A stretch of 64,000 nt of DNA from Actinoplanes flavus (GTDB lineage: Bacteria; Actinomycetota; Actinomycetes; Mycobacteriales; Micromonosporaceae): assembly GCF_017592555.1 (NCBI RefSeq), contig NZ_JAGFNS010000031.1, positions 1-64,000 on the forward strand, read 5' to 3'. Below are positions 21,697-30,005 of the stretch, piece by piece. The notes beneath the pieces were generated by a model. It had not been told where the DNA came from. It did not search any database and worked only from the letters and a program-made list of their open reading frames with translations. How positions within the stretch are numbered: position 1 is the stretch's first letter; every line of letters begins with the position of its first letter. Position numbers and translations under genes: made by a program.

Positions 21697-22458
21697 TCAG
21701 CCGGACCAGAAACCGCGCGCCGCATAGACGTCGCGAAGTACCTCGATACGGTCCGTCATGATGCCGTCCACGCCCATATCGAGAAGCCGGACCATTTCTT
21801 CCGGATCGTCGATCGTCCACACGTGCAGGTGCAGCCCGAGCCGGTGCAGGTAGCCCACGAAGCGCGGCGTGACCAGGGTGATCCGGCCGTGCCGGACCGG
21901 GACCTGGGCGGCGGCCACCGACTCCGGCAGGCGGACCCGGATCCCGGCGGTCGCGGCGATCCGGAGCCGGGCCACGCCGCGCATGCCCAGCGAGGTGGCG
22001 ATCTTCGGCCCGCCGAGCGCCCGGACCCGGGCCAGCCGGGCGTCGCTGAACGAGGCGAGCAGCACCCGGTCCTCGGCGCCGGCCGCCCGGACCGCGGCGA
22101 CGGCCGGCTCGACCACCGCGTCGGACTTGACGTCGATGTTGAACCGGATCCGCGGCCAGGCGTGCAGCACGTCGTCGAGGCGGGGCACGGCGGCGGCGCC
22201 ACCCACCCGTACGGTGGCGAGGTCGGCCCAGGTCAGATCGGCGACCCGGGCGGCCCGGCCGGCGACCCGGTCGAGCTCGGCGTCGTGGATGACGACCGGG
22301 ATCCCGTCGGCCGTGGCGTGCACGTCGGTCTCGACGTACCGGTAGCCCATGGCGACCGCCCGCTCGAAGGCTTCCGCGGTGTTCTCATCACCGGCCGCGG
22401 CCCCGCCGCGATGGGCGAAGGCGAGCGGTCCGGGGCCGTCGAGGTACGGATGGCGCAC
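21697..22458 (-). CDS. Glycerophosphodiester phosphodiesterase
   Basis: A 253-residue GDPD-family TIM-barrel enzyme. It hydrolyses glycerophosphodiesters to glycerol-3-phosphate and an alcohol. Active-site signatures are complete: AFAHRGG (catalytic His), ENTAEAF, VETDVHATADGIPVVIHD (metal-binding Glu/Asp and second His), FNIDVK, and HVWTIDDPEEM. There is no signal peptide, so it is probably cytoplasmic. The GTG at 22458 (VRHPYLDG) was chosen as the nearest start to the homology. Upstream, 22459-22584 separates it from divergent genes. Confidence 0.92.
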   Translation of the reverse strand: MRHPYLDGPGPLAFAHRGGAAAGDENTAEAFERAVAMGYRYVETDVHATADGIPVVIHDAELDRVAGRAARVADLTWADLATVRVGGAAAVPRLDDVLHAWPRIRFNIDVKSDAVVEPAVAAVRAAGAEDRVLLASFSDARLARVRALGGPKIATSLGMRGVARLRIAATAGIRVRLPESVAAAQVPVRHGRITLVTPRFVGYLHRLGLHLHVWTIDDPEEMVRLLDMGVDGIMTDRIEVLRDVYAARGFWSG

Positions 22459-22584
22459 CCGGGCAGTATGCCGGGCTTGTTGCACAGATGTAAAAGACGG
22501 CTCGGCCCATTGACCACGGCCCCGGACGTGAAGATCCTTGTCCCACAGTGTGGCCGTGGGCTCGCATGGGTGGAGGGAAGAACG

Positions 22585-22743
22585 GTGATTTCGACGATGA
22601 CGCTCCATCAACCGGTGCGGCCGCGGGCCCAGAAGATCCGGTTGGTGACCCGTCGGTTCGGCGCCCGGCGGCACGCCCGGTTGCGGTCGATCCCCCGTCA
22701 TCCCCACCTGCGCTGGACGGCGCCGCTGAGCCCGGCGGGCTGA
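22585..22743 (+). CDS. 52-residue basic small protein upstream of the oxidoreductase
   Basis: An open frame from a GTG at 22585, with GGAGGGAAG about 5 nt upstream, to a TGA three nt before the oxidoreductase GTG. The product is rich in Arg (QKIRLVTRRFGARRHARLRS) with no hydrophobic segment. The good ribosome-binding site and close coupling argue for translation. It may be a small regulatory or leader peptide. No family is recognised. Confidence 0.4.
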   Translation: MISTMTLHQPVRPRAQKIRLVTRRFGARRHARLRSIPRHPHLRWTAPLSPAG

Positions 22744-22746
22744 CCG

Positions 22747-24957
22747 GTGCCCGGCCCGGCGGTGGTGATCATCGGCGCCGGCGTCACCGGTTGTGCCGTG
22801 GCCGACGAGCTGACCGCGCGGGGCTGGACCGATGTCACCGTGCTGGAGCAGGGGCCGCTCTTCGAGACCGGCGGATCGAGCTCGCACACTCCCGGGCTGG
22901 TCTCCCAGATCGCGCCGTCCCGGACCATGACCAGGCTGGCCCGCTACACCGCGGAGAAGTACGCACGGCTCGGGTGCTACTCGGCGGTCGGCGGGCTGGA
23001 ACTGGCGACCACCCCGGAGCGGCTGGCCGACCTGCACCGGCGGCACGGGTTCGGGCAGGCGTGGGGGGTCGACTCCACGGTCGTCGACCCGGCCGGCTGT
23101 CTCGCCCTCTTCCCGTTGCTGGAGAAGTCGCTGCTCCTGGGCGGGCTGCACGTCCCGTCGGACGGTCTGGTGGCGGCGGTCCGGGCCGCCGAGGTCCAGG
23201 CCGCGAACGCCACGGCACGCGGCGCGCGGTTCCTCGGCAACCGGCGCGTCACCGATCTGCTGACCGAGAACGGCCGGATCACCGGGGTGCACACGGCCGA
23301 GGACGAGGTCTTCCCGGCCGCCCTGGTGGTGAGCTGCACCGGATTCTGGGGGGCCACCGGCCGGCCGATCGTGGCGATGGTCCAGCAGTACGTGCGAACC
23401 ACCGGGGCCGGTGCCGACGACTCCCTGCCGATCGTCCGGCACCCGGACCGTGGCCTCTATCTGCGGGCTCACGGCGACCGGCTGGGCGTCGGCGCGGTCC
23501 GGCCCGATCCGCGCCCGGTCCGGCTCGGTGACCTGCCCGGCGACGCGCACCCGGCGATGCTGCCGTTCACCCCGGACACCTTCCGGCAGTCCTGGACGGC
23601 GGCCACCGACCTGGTCCCGGCACTGCGGGGGACCGCTCTCGACGAGGCGTACAACGGGGTGCTCGGGGTGACCGCGGACGGGTTTCCGCTGCTCGGCGAG
23701 GCCCGGGAGCCGCGCGGTCTGTGGGTCGCCGAGGCCGTGCCGGTGGCGCACTCGGCCGGCGCCGCGAAGGCCCTCACCGAGTGGATCGTCGACGGCCGTC
23801 CCGCGATCGACCTGCACGAGTGCGATCTCAACCGGTTCGATCCGGGCCGGCTCGCCCCGGAGTACGTCCGGCGCCGCGCGGTCCGCCGGCTCGCCGACGA
23901 CCAGCGGCCGGTCCATCCGGCCGACCCACCCGGTGTCCGTGATCTGCGGATCGGGCCGTTCCACTCCCGGCAGGCCGACCTGGGCGCGGTGTTCGGTGCG
24001 GACGGCGGCTGGGAGACCCCACTGTGGTACGCGTCCAACCCGCCCCCCGACCCACCGATCACCCGTGACGAGTGGTCGGGCCGGCACTGGTCGCCGATCG
24101 CGGAGACCGAGGCCCGGCTGACGCGCCGCCGGGTCGGGCTGTTCGACCTGACCCCGCTCACCCGGATCGAGGTGACCGGCCCGTTCGCCGTCGGCGCCGA
24201 CATCCCGGTCGGGACGGTCCGGCCCCGCTGTGGGGTCACCGTGACGCGGCTCGCCGGGTCCCGGTTCCTGATCGGCGCCGACGGCCCGCTCGACCTGGAC
24301 CGGCTGCTGCGTGCCGTCCCGCCCGGCGTCACGGTGCGCGACGTCTCGGCCGGCACCTGCGCGCTCGCGGTGTGGGGCCCGGCCGCCCGGGAGTTGCTCG
24401 CCCCGCTCACCACGGTCGACCTCGCCTCCTTCGGCCACCTCCAGGCGCGGGAGGGGCACCTCGGCATGGCGCCGGTCACCCTGCTGCGCGTCTCCGCCGT
24501 CGGCGAGCTGGGCTGGGAGATCTGGGCCGAGGCCGGGTACGGGCCCCGGCTGTGGGACACCGTCTGGGAGGCGGGCCGGGAGCTCGGCCTGGTCGCCGCC
24601 GGCCGGCTCGCCCGGGACGGCCTGCGGATGGAGAAGGGGCACCGGCTCCGGTGGACCGACACCACCGACGAGGACGAGGCCGACCCGGAGCGGAGCAGCG
24701 CCTGCCTGGTGCTGGCGGAGACCGGCGAGGTGCCGGTGGGTGGCGAGCCGGTGTACGCCGGCGGGTTCGTGGTGGGCCATGTGACGAGCGCGGCGTACGG
24801 GTCTTCGGTGGGGGCGCCCATCGCGTACGCCTGGTTGCCGTCCGTCCTGGCGGTCCCCGGCACGCAGGTGGAGATCGGATATTTCGACCGGAGACTGCTC
24901 GCCACGGTGACGGCGGAACCCCTGTTCGATCCGAAGGGCGAGCGGCTGCTCCGCTAA
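22747..24957 (+). CDS. FAD-dependent oxidoreductase fused to GcvT-type folate domain (sarcosine/dimethylglycine oxidase-like)
   Basis: A 736-residue fusion. The N-terminal DAO-type domain opens with VVIIGAGVTGCAVADEL (FAD dinucleotide fold), followed by SSSHTPGLVSQ and AYNGVLGVTADGFPLLGEA. From about residue 400 it continues into GcvT (VGLFDLTPLTRIEVTGP; ELGWEIWAE) and a GcvT C-terminal barrel (SSACLVLAETGEVPVGGEPVY). This layout oxidises N-methyl groups of sarcosine or dimethylglycine-like amines and passes the C1 unit to tetrahydrofolate. It is somewhat shorter than characterised dimethylglycine oxidases (about 830 residues). The natural amine is not determined. The GTG start follows a small coupled frame. 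Confidence 0.88.
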   Translation: MPGPAVVIIGAGVTGCAVADELTARGWTDVTVLEQGPLFETGGSSSHTPGLVSQIAPSRTMTRLARYTAEKYARLGCYSAVGGLELATTPERLADLHRRHGFGQAWGVDSTVVDPAGCLALFPLLEKSLLLGGLHVPSDGLVAAVRAAEVQAANATARGARFLGNRRVTDLLTENGRITGVHTAEDEVFPAALVVSCTGFWGATGRPIVAMVQQYVRTTGAGADDSLPIVRHPDRGLYLRAHGDRLGVGAVRPDPRPVRLGDLPGDAHPAMLPFTPDTFRQSWTAATDLVPALRGTALDEAYNGVLGVTADGFPLLGEAREPRGLWVAEAVPVAHSAGAAKALTEWIVDGRPAIDLHECDLNRFDPGRLAPEYVRRRAVRRLADDQRPVHPADPPGVRDLRIGPFHSRQADLGAVFGADGGWETPLWYASNPPPDPPITRDEWSGRHWSPIAETEARLTRRRVGLFDLTPLTRIEVTGPFAVGADIPVGTVRPRCGVTVTRLAGSRFLIGADGPLDLDRLLRAVPPGVTVRDVSAGTCALAVWGPAARELLAPLTTVDLASFGHLQAREGHLGMAPVTLLRVSAVGELGWEIWAEAGYGPRLWDTVWEAGRELGLVAAGRLARDGLRMEKGHRLRWTDTTDEDEADPERSSACLVLAETGEVPVGGEPVYAGGFVVGHVTSAAYGSSVGAPIAYAWLPSVLAVPGTQVEIGYFDRRLLATVTAEPLFDPKGERLLR

Positions 24958-25153
24958 GGGCTGTTACTCGCCGGTACCCCGCCGGGAAATCGCCCATTGC
25001 CGCCTACTATCGGCGATGGATCGCATACGCACGGTTCACCTCACGGTGGAAACCATCCGGGGGTAATAACGGAGACTCGCTAACGCGGCTTCTCGGACTG
25101 TCCTAGCTTTGGCCAAGTCTAAGTCGGGCAAATCCGCTGAAATGGAGCATGTC

Positions 25154-25909
25154 GTGCGTTTTTCTCGTTCATCCCGAGTGGCGCGAGGCGGTCTCTGGGC
25201 CTCCACCCTGCTCTCCCTGGTGGCCGCGGTGTCCTCCGGAGCAGCGTTCGCGGCCGACGTCGAGCCGCGGACGGACCGCGACGTGTCGCTCAGCGGGACG
25301 GCCCGGCTCGTCCACCGACCGGGTGACAGCAAGCCCGTCATCCGGCTCACCGCGGACGGCTTCAAGCAGATCGGATCGGCCTGGCTGACCAAGCGGGTGA
25401 ACCTGGCCCGCTCGTTCGAGATCACCTTCACGGCGCGCCTGCGTGGCGGCGGCCGCACCGGCGCCGACGGCATCGCGTTCGTGGCGCAGGGCATCGGCCC
25501 GCGGGCGCTCGGCGGCTGGGGCGGCGGGCTCGGCTACCGGGGCCTCAGCCGCAGCGTGGCGGTGGAGTTCGACACCTACCAGAACGCGCCCGACCCGGAC
25601 AGCAACCACGTCGCGGTGACGCTCGGCGGTGACCCCGACCGGCACGTCGCCGCCGGCGATCCCTCGATCCCGCTGCTCGGCAAACCGTTCCGGGCCCGGA
25701 TCCGCTACGACGCCGACACCCAACGGATCACCGCCCACGTCCGTTCCCTCGCCCCCGGCGCCACCGAACAGCTCCTGCTCGACGAGCACGTGGACATCGC
25801 CGGGACCACCGGTGCGACCCGCGGGTGGATCGGATTCACCGGCGCCACCGGCGACGTGACCTCCCGCCAGGACGTCTACGACTGGGCCGTCACCACGCCG
25901 CAGGCCTGA
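25154..25909 (+). CDS. Secreted L-type (legume) lectin-like protein
   Basis: A 251-residue exported protein. It has a signal peptide (RSSRVARGGLWASTLLSLVAAVSSGAAFA-A, about residues 1-34) and then a single beta-sandwich domain of the L-type lectin fold: FEITFTARLRG, GADGIAFVAQG, GLGYRGLSRSVAVEFDTYQN, and the DPDSNHVAV loop typical of the metal/sugar site. It may bind glycans outside the cell. GTG 25154 was chosen because GGAG sits 7 nt upstream; ATG 25142 is in frame but less well placed. It lies just before the polysaccharide cluster and has its own terminator. Confidence 0.82.
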   Translation: MRFSRSSRVARGGLWASTLLSLVAAVSSGAAFAADVEPRTDRDVSLSGTARLVHRPGDSKPVIRLTADGFKQIGSAWLTKRVNLARSFEITFTARLRGGGRTGADGIAFVAQGIGPRALGGWGGGLGYRGLSRSVAVEFDTYQNAPDPDSNHVAVTLGGDPDRHVAAGDPSIPLLGKPFRARIRYDADTQRITAHVRSLAPGATEQLLLDEHVDIAGTTGATRGWIGFTGATGDVTSRQDVYDWAVTTPQA

Positions 25910-25923
25910 CACCCGCTTTTCCT

Positions 25924-25945
25924 GCCGGGGCGCGTGCGCCCCGGC
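25924..25945 (+). terminator. Perfect GC-rich hairpin after the lectin gene
   Basis: GCCGGGGCGC pairs with GCGCCCCGGC around GT, 14 nt past the stop. It probably separates the lectin gene from the glycosyltransferase operon. Confidence 0.8.
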
Positions 25946-26006
25946 TCCTGACCATGCTCCGGCCCGGACCGGGCCGACTCCCACCATGCCCCGATCGGAG
26001 ACAGCC

Positions 26007-26870
26007 ATGCCCACGGCCAACCGTGTGCTTCCTGACGAGACCGGCGACGTCATGTCCCTGACCGCCACCGACATCGAGATCAAGATTCCGGCGACCACGC
26101 CCGAGGGCGATGCCGAACCACGGCCCCGGGTCAGCGTCATCGTCCCCGCCCTGAACGAGGCCCGGAACCTGCCGCACGTCTTCGCGCGGCTTCCGGAGGT
26201 GGACGAGATCCTCCTGGTCGACGGTGGGTCCACCGACGACACCGTGGCGGTGGCCCGGCGGCTGCGTCCCGACATCCGCGTCGTCGTGCAGAACCGCAAG
26301 GGCAAGGGCAACGCCCTGGCCTGCGGATTCGCCGAGGCGACCGGCGACATCATCGTCATGATCGACGCCGACGGATCCACCGACCCGCTGGAGATCCCCA
26401 GCTTCGTCGAGGCGCTGCGCGACGGCGCCGACTTCGCCAAGGGGTCCCGTTTCCAGGGCACCGGCGGCAGCGCCGACATCACCCGGCTGCGCCGGGCCGG
26501 TAACAAGTGCCTCAGCACGCTGGTCAACGTCCTGTTCGGAACCCGGTACAGCGACCTCTGCTACGGCTACAACGCGTTCTGGGCACACTGCCTGGACGTC
26601 TTCGACCTGGACAGCACCTCCCCGGCCCCGGACAACACCGACGGCCGCCTGTGGGGCGACGGCTTCGAGATCGAGACCCTGCTCAACCTGCGCGCGGCCC
26701 AGGCCGGCCTGGCCATCGTCGAGGTCGCCAGCTTCGAGCACTCCCGGATCCACGGCGTCAGCAACCTCAACGCCTTCACCGACGGGATGCGGGTGCTGCG
26801 CACCATCGCCCGGGAGTGGCGGCCCAAGCGCTCCAAGGCCGGACGCCGGGCCAAGGAAATGGCCCAATGA
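26007..26870 (+). CDS. GT2 family glycosyltransferase (polyprenyl-phosphate glycosyltransferase type)
   Basis: A 287-residue GT-A fold enzyme. Motifs: VSVIVPALNEARNLPHV, DEILLVDGGSTDDT, GKGNALACGFAEATGDIIVMIDADGSTDP (DAD metal motif) and LCYGYNAFWAHCLDVFDLD. It resembles DPM1/GtrB-like enzymes that make polyprenyl-phosphate sugars or start a glycan. It has no C-terminal TM pair. ATG 26007 has GGAG 6 nt upstream; in-frame ATG 25986 is the alternative. It is the first gene of the polysaccharide cluster. Confidence 0.85.
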   Translation: MPTANRVLPDETGDVMSLTATDIEIKIPATTPEGDAEPRPRVSVIVPALNEARNLPHVFARLPEVDEILLVDGGSTDDTVAVARRLRPDIRVVVQNRKGKGNALACGFAEATGDIIVMIDADGSTDPLEIPSFVEALRDGADFAKGSRFQGTGGSADITRLRRAGNKCLSTLVNVLFGTRYSDLCYGYNAFWAHCLDVFDLDSTSPAPDNTDGRLWGDGFEIETLLNLRAAQAGLAIVEVASFEHSRIHGVSNLNAFTDGMRVLRTIAREWRPKRSKAGRRAKEMAQ

Positions 26871-26947
26871 GCGAGCTTGCGAGCGAATCATCGAGCTCAG
26901 TCGAGTTCTCGTCGCGGCACCGGAGCGCAGCGGAGGTGGCGCGATGA
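26867..26947 (+). CDS. 26-residue bridging mini-ORF between two glycosyltransferase genes
   Basis: An ATG at 26867 overlaps the GT2 stop as ATGA, and the TGA at 26945-26947 overlaps the GT4 start as ATGA. The frame encodes a Ser/Glu-rich 26-mer starting MSELASE. The GGAGGT that serves the GT4 start lies inside it. The first 24 nt closely match the start of the gene at 28038 (MSELASAS). It may carry ribosomes across the 74-nt gap, or it may be a dispersed repeat that happens to be open. Confidence 0.35.
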   Translation: MSELASESSSSVEFSSRHRSAAEVAR

Positions 26948-28041
26948 GGATCGGGGTCGTTTCGAACGCCTACCACCCCGACATCGGTGGGGTGGAGACC
27001 CATGTCAAGCGGCTCTGCGGAGGGCTGATCGCCGCCGGCGACGACGTCGAGGTGATCACCCAGCACGCGACCCGCTCGGTGGAGAACGTGGACGGCGTCG
27101 TGGTACGCCGTTTCCCGCTCACCGTCCCGGCCGGCAACTACCGGCTCTCCGTCCCGCTGTGGCGCTGGCTGCGTGCCCACGCCGCCGAGTACGACGTCCT
27201 GCACGCACACAGCTACCACGCCCTGGCCGCGCTCTGCGCCGCCCTGGGCAACCGCACCCCCCTGGTGTTCACGCCGCACTACCACGGCACCGGGCACACC
27301 CGCTTCCGGGCCGCGCTGCATCCGCTCTACCGGCCGCTCGGCCGTGCCGTCATGCACCGGGCCTCGGCCGTCGTCTGCGTCACCTCCGCCGAACGTGAGC
27401 TGGTGCTGCGGGACTTCCCGGCGGTGGCCACCCGGATCGTGGTCATCCCGAACGGCACCGACCCGCGGCCGGCCCCCACTGCCCGGCCGCCGCGGACCCG
27501 GCGCATCGTCTGCGTCGGGCGGCTGGAGCAGTACAAGCGGGTGGACCGGGTGATCCGGGCGATGACCCGGCTCGGCCCGGAGCACCGCCTCGACGTGGTC
27601 GGCACCGGCCCGGCCGGCGACCGGCTGCGGCAGCTCGCCGCCGACCTCGGGCTGACCGGGCGGGTGGTCTTCCACGGGCGGCTCGACGACGCGGCCTTCG
27701 ACGCCTGCCTGTCGAGCGCGTCGGCGGCGGTGTCCGCCTCCGCGTACGAGGCGTTCGGCATGGGCGTGGCCGACGCGCTCGCCGCCGGGCTGCCCACCGT
27801 CGCCACCCCGATCCCGGCGCACCGCGAGGTCGCGCAGCTGGCCGGGGACAGCGCGTGGCTGCGGTTCGCCGACCCGGAGGACGAGGCCGCGCTGGCGGCC
27901 GCGCTCGCCGCCGCCGCGGCCGCCGGCCGGACCCGTCCCGCGATCCTGCCGACCTGGCCGGATGTGGTCGGTGCGACACGGGACGTCTACGCCGCGGTGG
28001 CCCACCGCACGGCACCCGCGGCAGGTGCCGTCACACCATGA
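26944..28041 (+). CDS. GT4 family glycosyltransferase
   Basis: A 365-residue retaining glycosyltransferase of GT-B fold. The N-terminal half shows GVVSNAYHPDIGGVETHVKRL (glycine-rich acceptor loop) and LHAHSYHALAAL. The C-terminal half holds IVVIPNGTD, IVCVGRLEQYKRVD, and the donor-binding SASAYEAFGMGVADALAAGLP with the usual E-x7-E-type arrangement. It is cytoplasmic and uses a nucleotide sugar that cannot be identified here. GGAGGT lies 6 nt upstream. It is coupled to the next gene by an ATGA overlap. Confidence 0.9.
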   Translation: MRIGVVSNAYHPDIGGVETHVKRLCGGLIAAGDDVEVITQHATRSVENVDGVVVRRFPLTVPAGNYRLSVPLWRWLRAHAAEYDVLHAHSYHALAALCAALGNRTPLVFTPHYHGTGHTRFRAALHPLYRPLGRAVMHRASAVVCVTSAERELVLRDFPAVATRIVVIPNGTDPRPAPTARPPRTRRIVCVGRLEQYKRVDRVIRAMTRLGPEHRLDVVGTGPAGDRLRQLAADLGLTGRVVFHGRLDDAAFDACLSSASAAVSASAYEAFGMGVADALAAGLPTVATPIPAHREVAQLAGDSAWLRFADPEDEAALAAALAAAAAAGRTRPAILPTWPDVVGATRDVYAAVAHRTAPAAGAVTP

Positions 28042-30005
28042 GCGAACTGGCGAGCGCATCGGCCACGGTCGGTCGTACCACCGATCGGCGGGCGGACCGG
28101 CCGCCCGAGCCGCCCCGGCGCGCCTGGGCCGGGCCGGCCGTCGCCGGGATCGGTCTCACGATCGCCGCCGCGGCCGGGGCCGCTGCGCTCGTCACCGCGT
28201 ACCGGCGGGCCGAGTGGGGACAGGACGGCGCTTTCACCTGGTTCTGGGGCGGAATGCTGGTCTTCACGCTGCCGGCGGCGTACTGGGCCGTCCGCCGCGG
28301 CTCGGACACCCGGCTCCGGCTCGCCGTCCTGATCGGCTACGCCTGCTTCACCTACCTGCCGAAGCTGCTGCGCAACCCCACCGGGCCGCTGTTCCACGAC
28401 GAGTACGCCCACTGGGGACAGAGCCGGGACATCCTCCTCGACGGCGTGCTGTTCCAGCAGAACCCGATCGTCCGGGTGATCGGCGACTATCCCGGCCTGC
28501 ACGCCACCGTCGCCTCGCTGGCCTCGCTCACCGGCCTCACCGTCTGGCACGCCGCGCTGTGCGTGCTGATGCTGGCCCACGTACTGGTGGTGCTCGGTGT
28601 CGCGGTCCTGGCCGGGCAGCTCTGGCCGGACCCGCGGATCGCCGCCGCGGCCGCGATCATCTACAGCCTCAACAGCTCGTTCCTCTACTTCGACACCCAG
28701 TTCGGCTACGAGTCGCTGGCGATCGCCGTGATGATCTGGGCCCTGGCGGCCGGGCTGCGCGCCGTCCGCGCCCACGGCCGGGCGGCCCGCGCCCGCTGGT
28801 TCGCGCTGACGCTGGTGATGGCCGTGGCGATCACCGCCACCCACCATCTCACCGCGATCTGGCTGACCGGCATGTTCGGGCTGGTCGCGTTCTCCTGCAC
28901 GGTCGTCGCCTGGCGCGACCGCGCGCTGTCCGGCCCGGCCCGCACCGGGTGGCTGCTCACCGTCGGCACCGCCGCGACCGTGGCGCTCTGGATGGGCGCC
29001 GTCTCGCCGCGCACCGGCCGGTACCTCGAGCCGTACCTGGGCCGGGCGCTCGACCAGTTCGGCGGCATGGCGGGCGGCGGCTCCGGCGGCCGTACCCTGT
29101 TCAGCCAGTCGATCGCACCCTGGTGGGAGCAGTACGCGGCGTTCGCCGCCCCGGGGTTCGCCCTGCTCGCCGCGGTCGGCGCCGCGCTGCTCTGGTGGCG
29201 CCGCCGCGGTCGCATGGAACCGGTCACCCGGGCCCTGTCGGCCGCCATGCTGCTGCTCGGCGCCCTCTACTTCCCGGCCACCCTGCTGATCCTCACACCC
29301 TCCGGCGCGGAGGGCGCACGGCGCTCCTGGGCGTTCAGCTACCTCGGCATCGCCCTGGCCGTCGCCCCGTTGATCATCGCACTGCTGGACCGGGCGGGCC
29401 GGCCGATCGGCCGTTCCCGGGTGACCGGATCCGGCCCGGCCGGCGCCCTGCTGCTGACCGGGTGCGCCATGGTGATGGTCGGTAACACGGCGGCCGGCAT
29501 GAATCCCGCCTACCGTCTGCCCGGTCCGCCGGTCTTCGGCTCGGACACCCGGGCCTCCACCCCCGAGGTGATGGCCGCCGCCCGCTGGCTGCTGGAGACC
29601 CGGGGCCGCGGCGCGCGCCTGGTCGCCGACCGCTACTCCGGGCTGATCTTCGGATCGTACGGCGAGCAGGAGCCGACCACCGGTTCGGAGAGCTTCCCCG
29701 CCTACGACCTGTACCTCGCCCAGCCCGGCCGGCCGATGCCCACCGGCATTCTGGAGCAGCTCCGGACCTGGCGTTTCGAATACCTCGTGGTCGACCGCCG
29801 GATGGCCGAGCAGGTGCCCGACATCAAGATCTACTTCGAGAACAACGAGCCGATCCCGCACGACGGGAAACCCGGCTTCACCCGGTCCCAGCTGACCAAA
29901 TTCGACACCCTGCCCTGGCTGATCAAGATCTACGACGGGCCGCACGTGGCGATCTACCGCTTCGACTTCGACAGCCTGGGCCAGCACGTCCGCATGGGGG
30001 CATGA
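28038..30005 (+). CDS. Polytopic membrane protein, GT-C glycosyltransferase-like
   Basis: A 655-residue protein with about 11-12 TM segments between residues 35 and 470 and a soluble extracytoplasmic C-terminal domain (about 490-655). The loop after the third TM reads GPLFHDEYAHWGQSRD. The acidic pair D121/E122 matches the catalytic DE motif of GT-C enzymes that use polyprenyl-linked donors. It is not close enough to a named family for a precise call; a polymerase role (Wzy-like) is an alternative. Start and stop both overlap neighbours by ATGA, so it sits in a tightly coupled operon. Confidence 0.7.
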   Translation: MSELASASATVGRTTDRRADRPPEPPRRAWAGPAVAGIGLTIAAAAGAAALVTAYRRAEWGQDGAFTWFWGGMLVFTLPAAYWAVRRGSDTRLRLAVLIGYACFTYLPKLLRNPTGPLFHDEYAHWGQSRDILLDGVLFQQNPIVRVIGDYPGLHATVASLASLTGLTVWHAALCVLMLAHVLVVLGVAVLAGQLWPDPRIAAAAAIIYSLNSSFLYFDTQFGYESLAIAVMIWALAAGLRAVRAHGRAARARWFALTLVMAVAITATHHLTAIWLTGMFGLVAFSCTVVAWRDRALSGPARTGWLLTVGTAATVALWMGAVSPRTGRYLEPYLGRALDQFGGMAGGGSGGRTLFSQSIAPWWEQYAAFAAPGFALLAAVGAALLWWRRRGRMEPVTRALSAAMLLLGALYFPATLLILTPSGAEGARRSWAFSYLGIALAVAPLIIALLDRAGRPIGRSRVTGSGPAGALLLTGCAMVMVGNTAAGMNPAYRLPGPPVFGSDTRASTPEVMAAARWLLETRGRGARLVADRYSGLIFGSYGEQEPTTGSESFPAYDLYLAQPGRPMPTGILEQLRTWRFEYLVVDRRMAEQVPDIKIYFENNEPIPHDGKPGFTRSQLTKFDTLPWLIKIYDGPHVAIYRFDFDSLGQHVRMGA

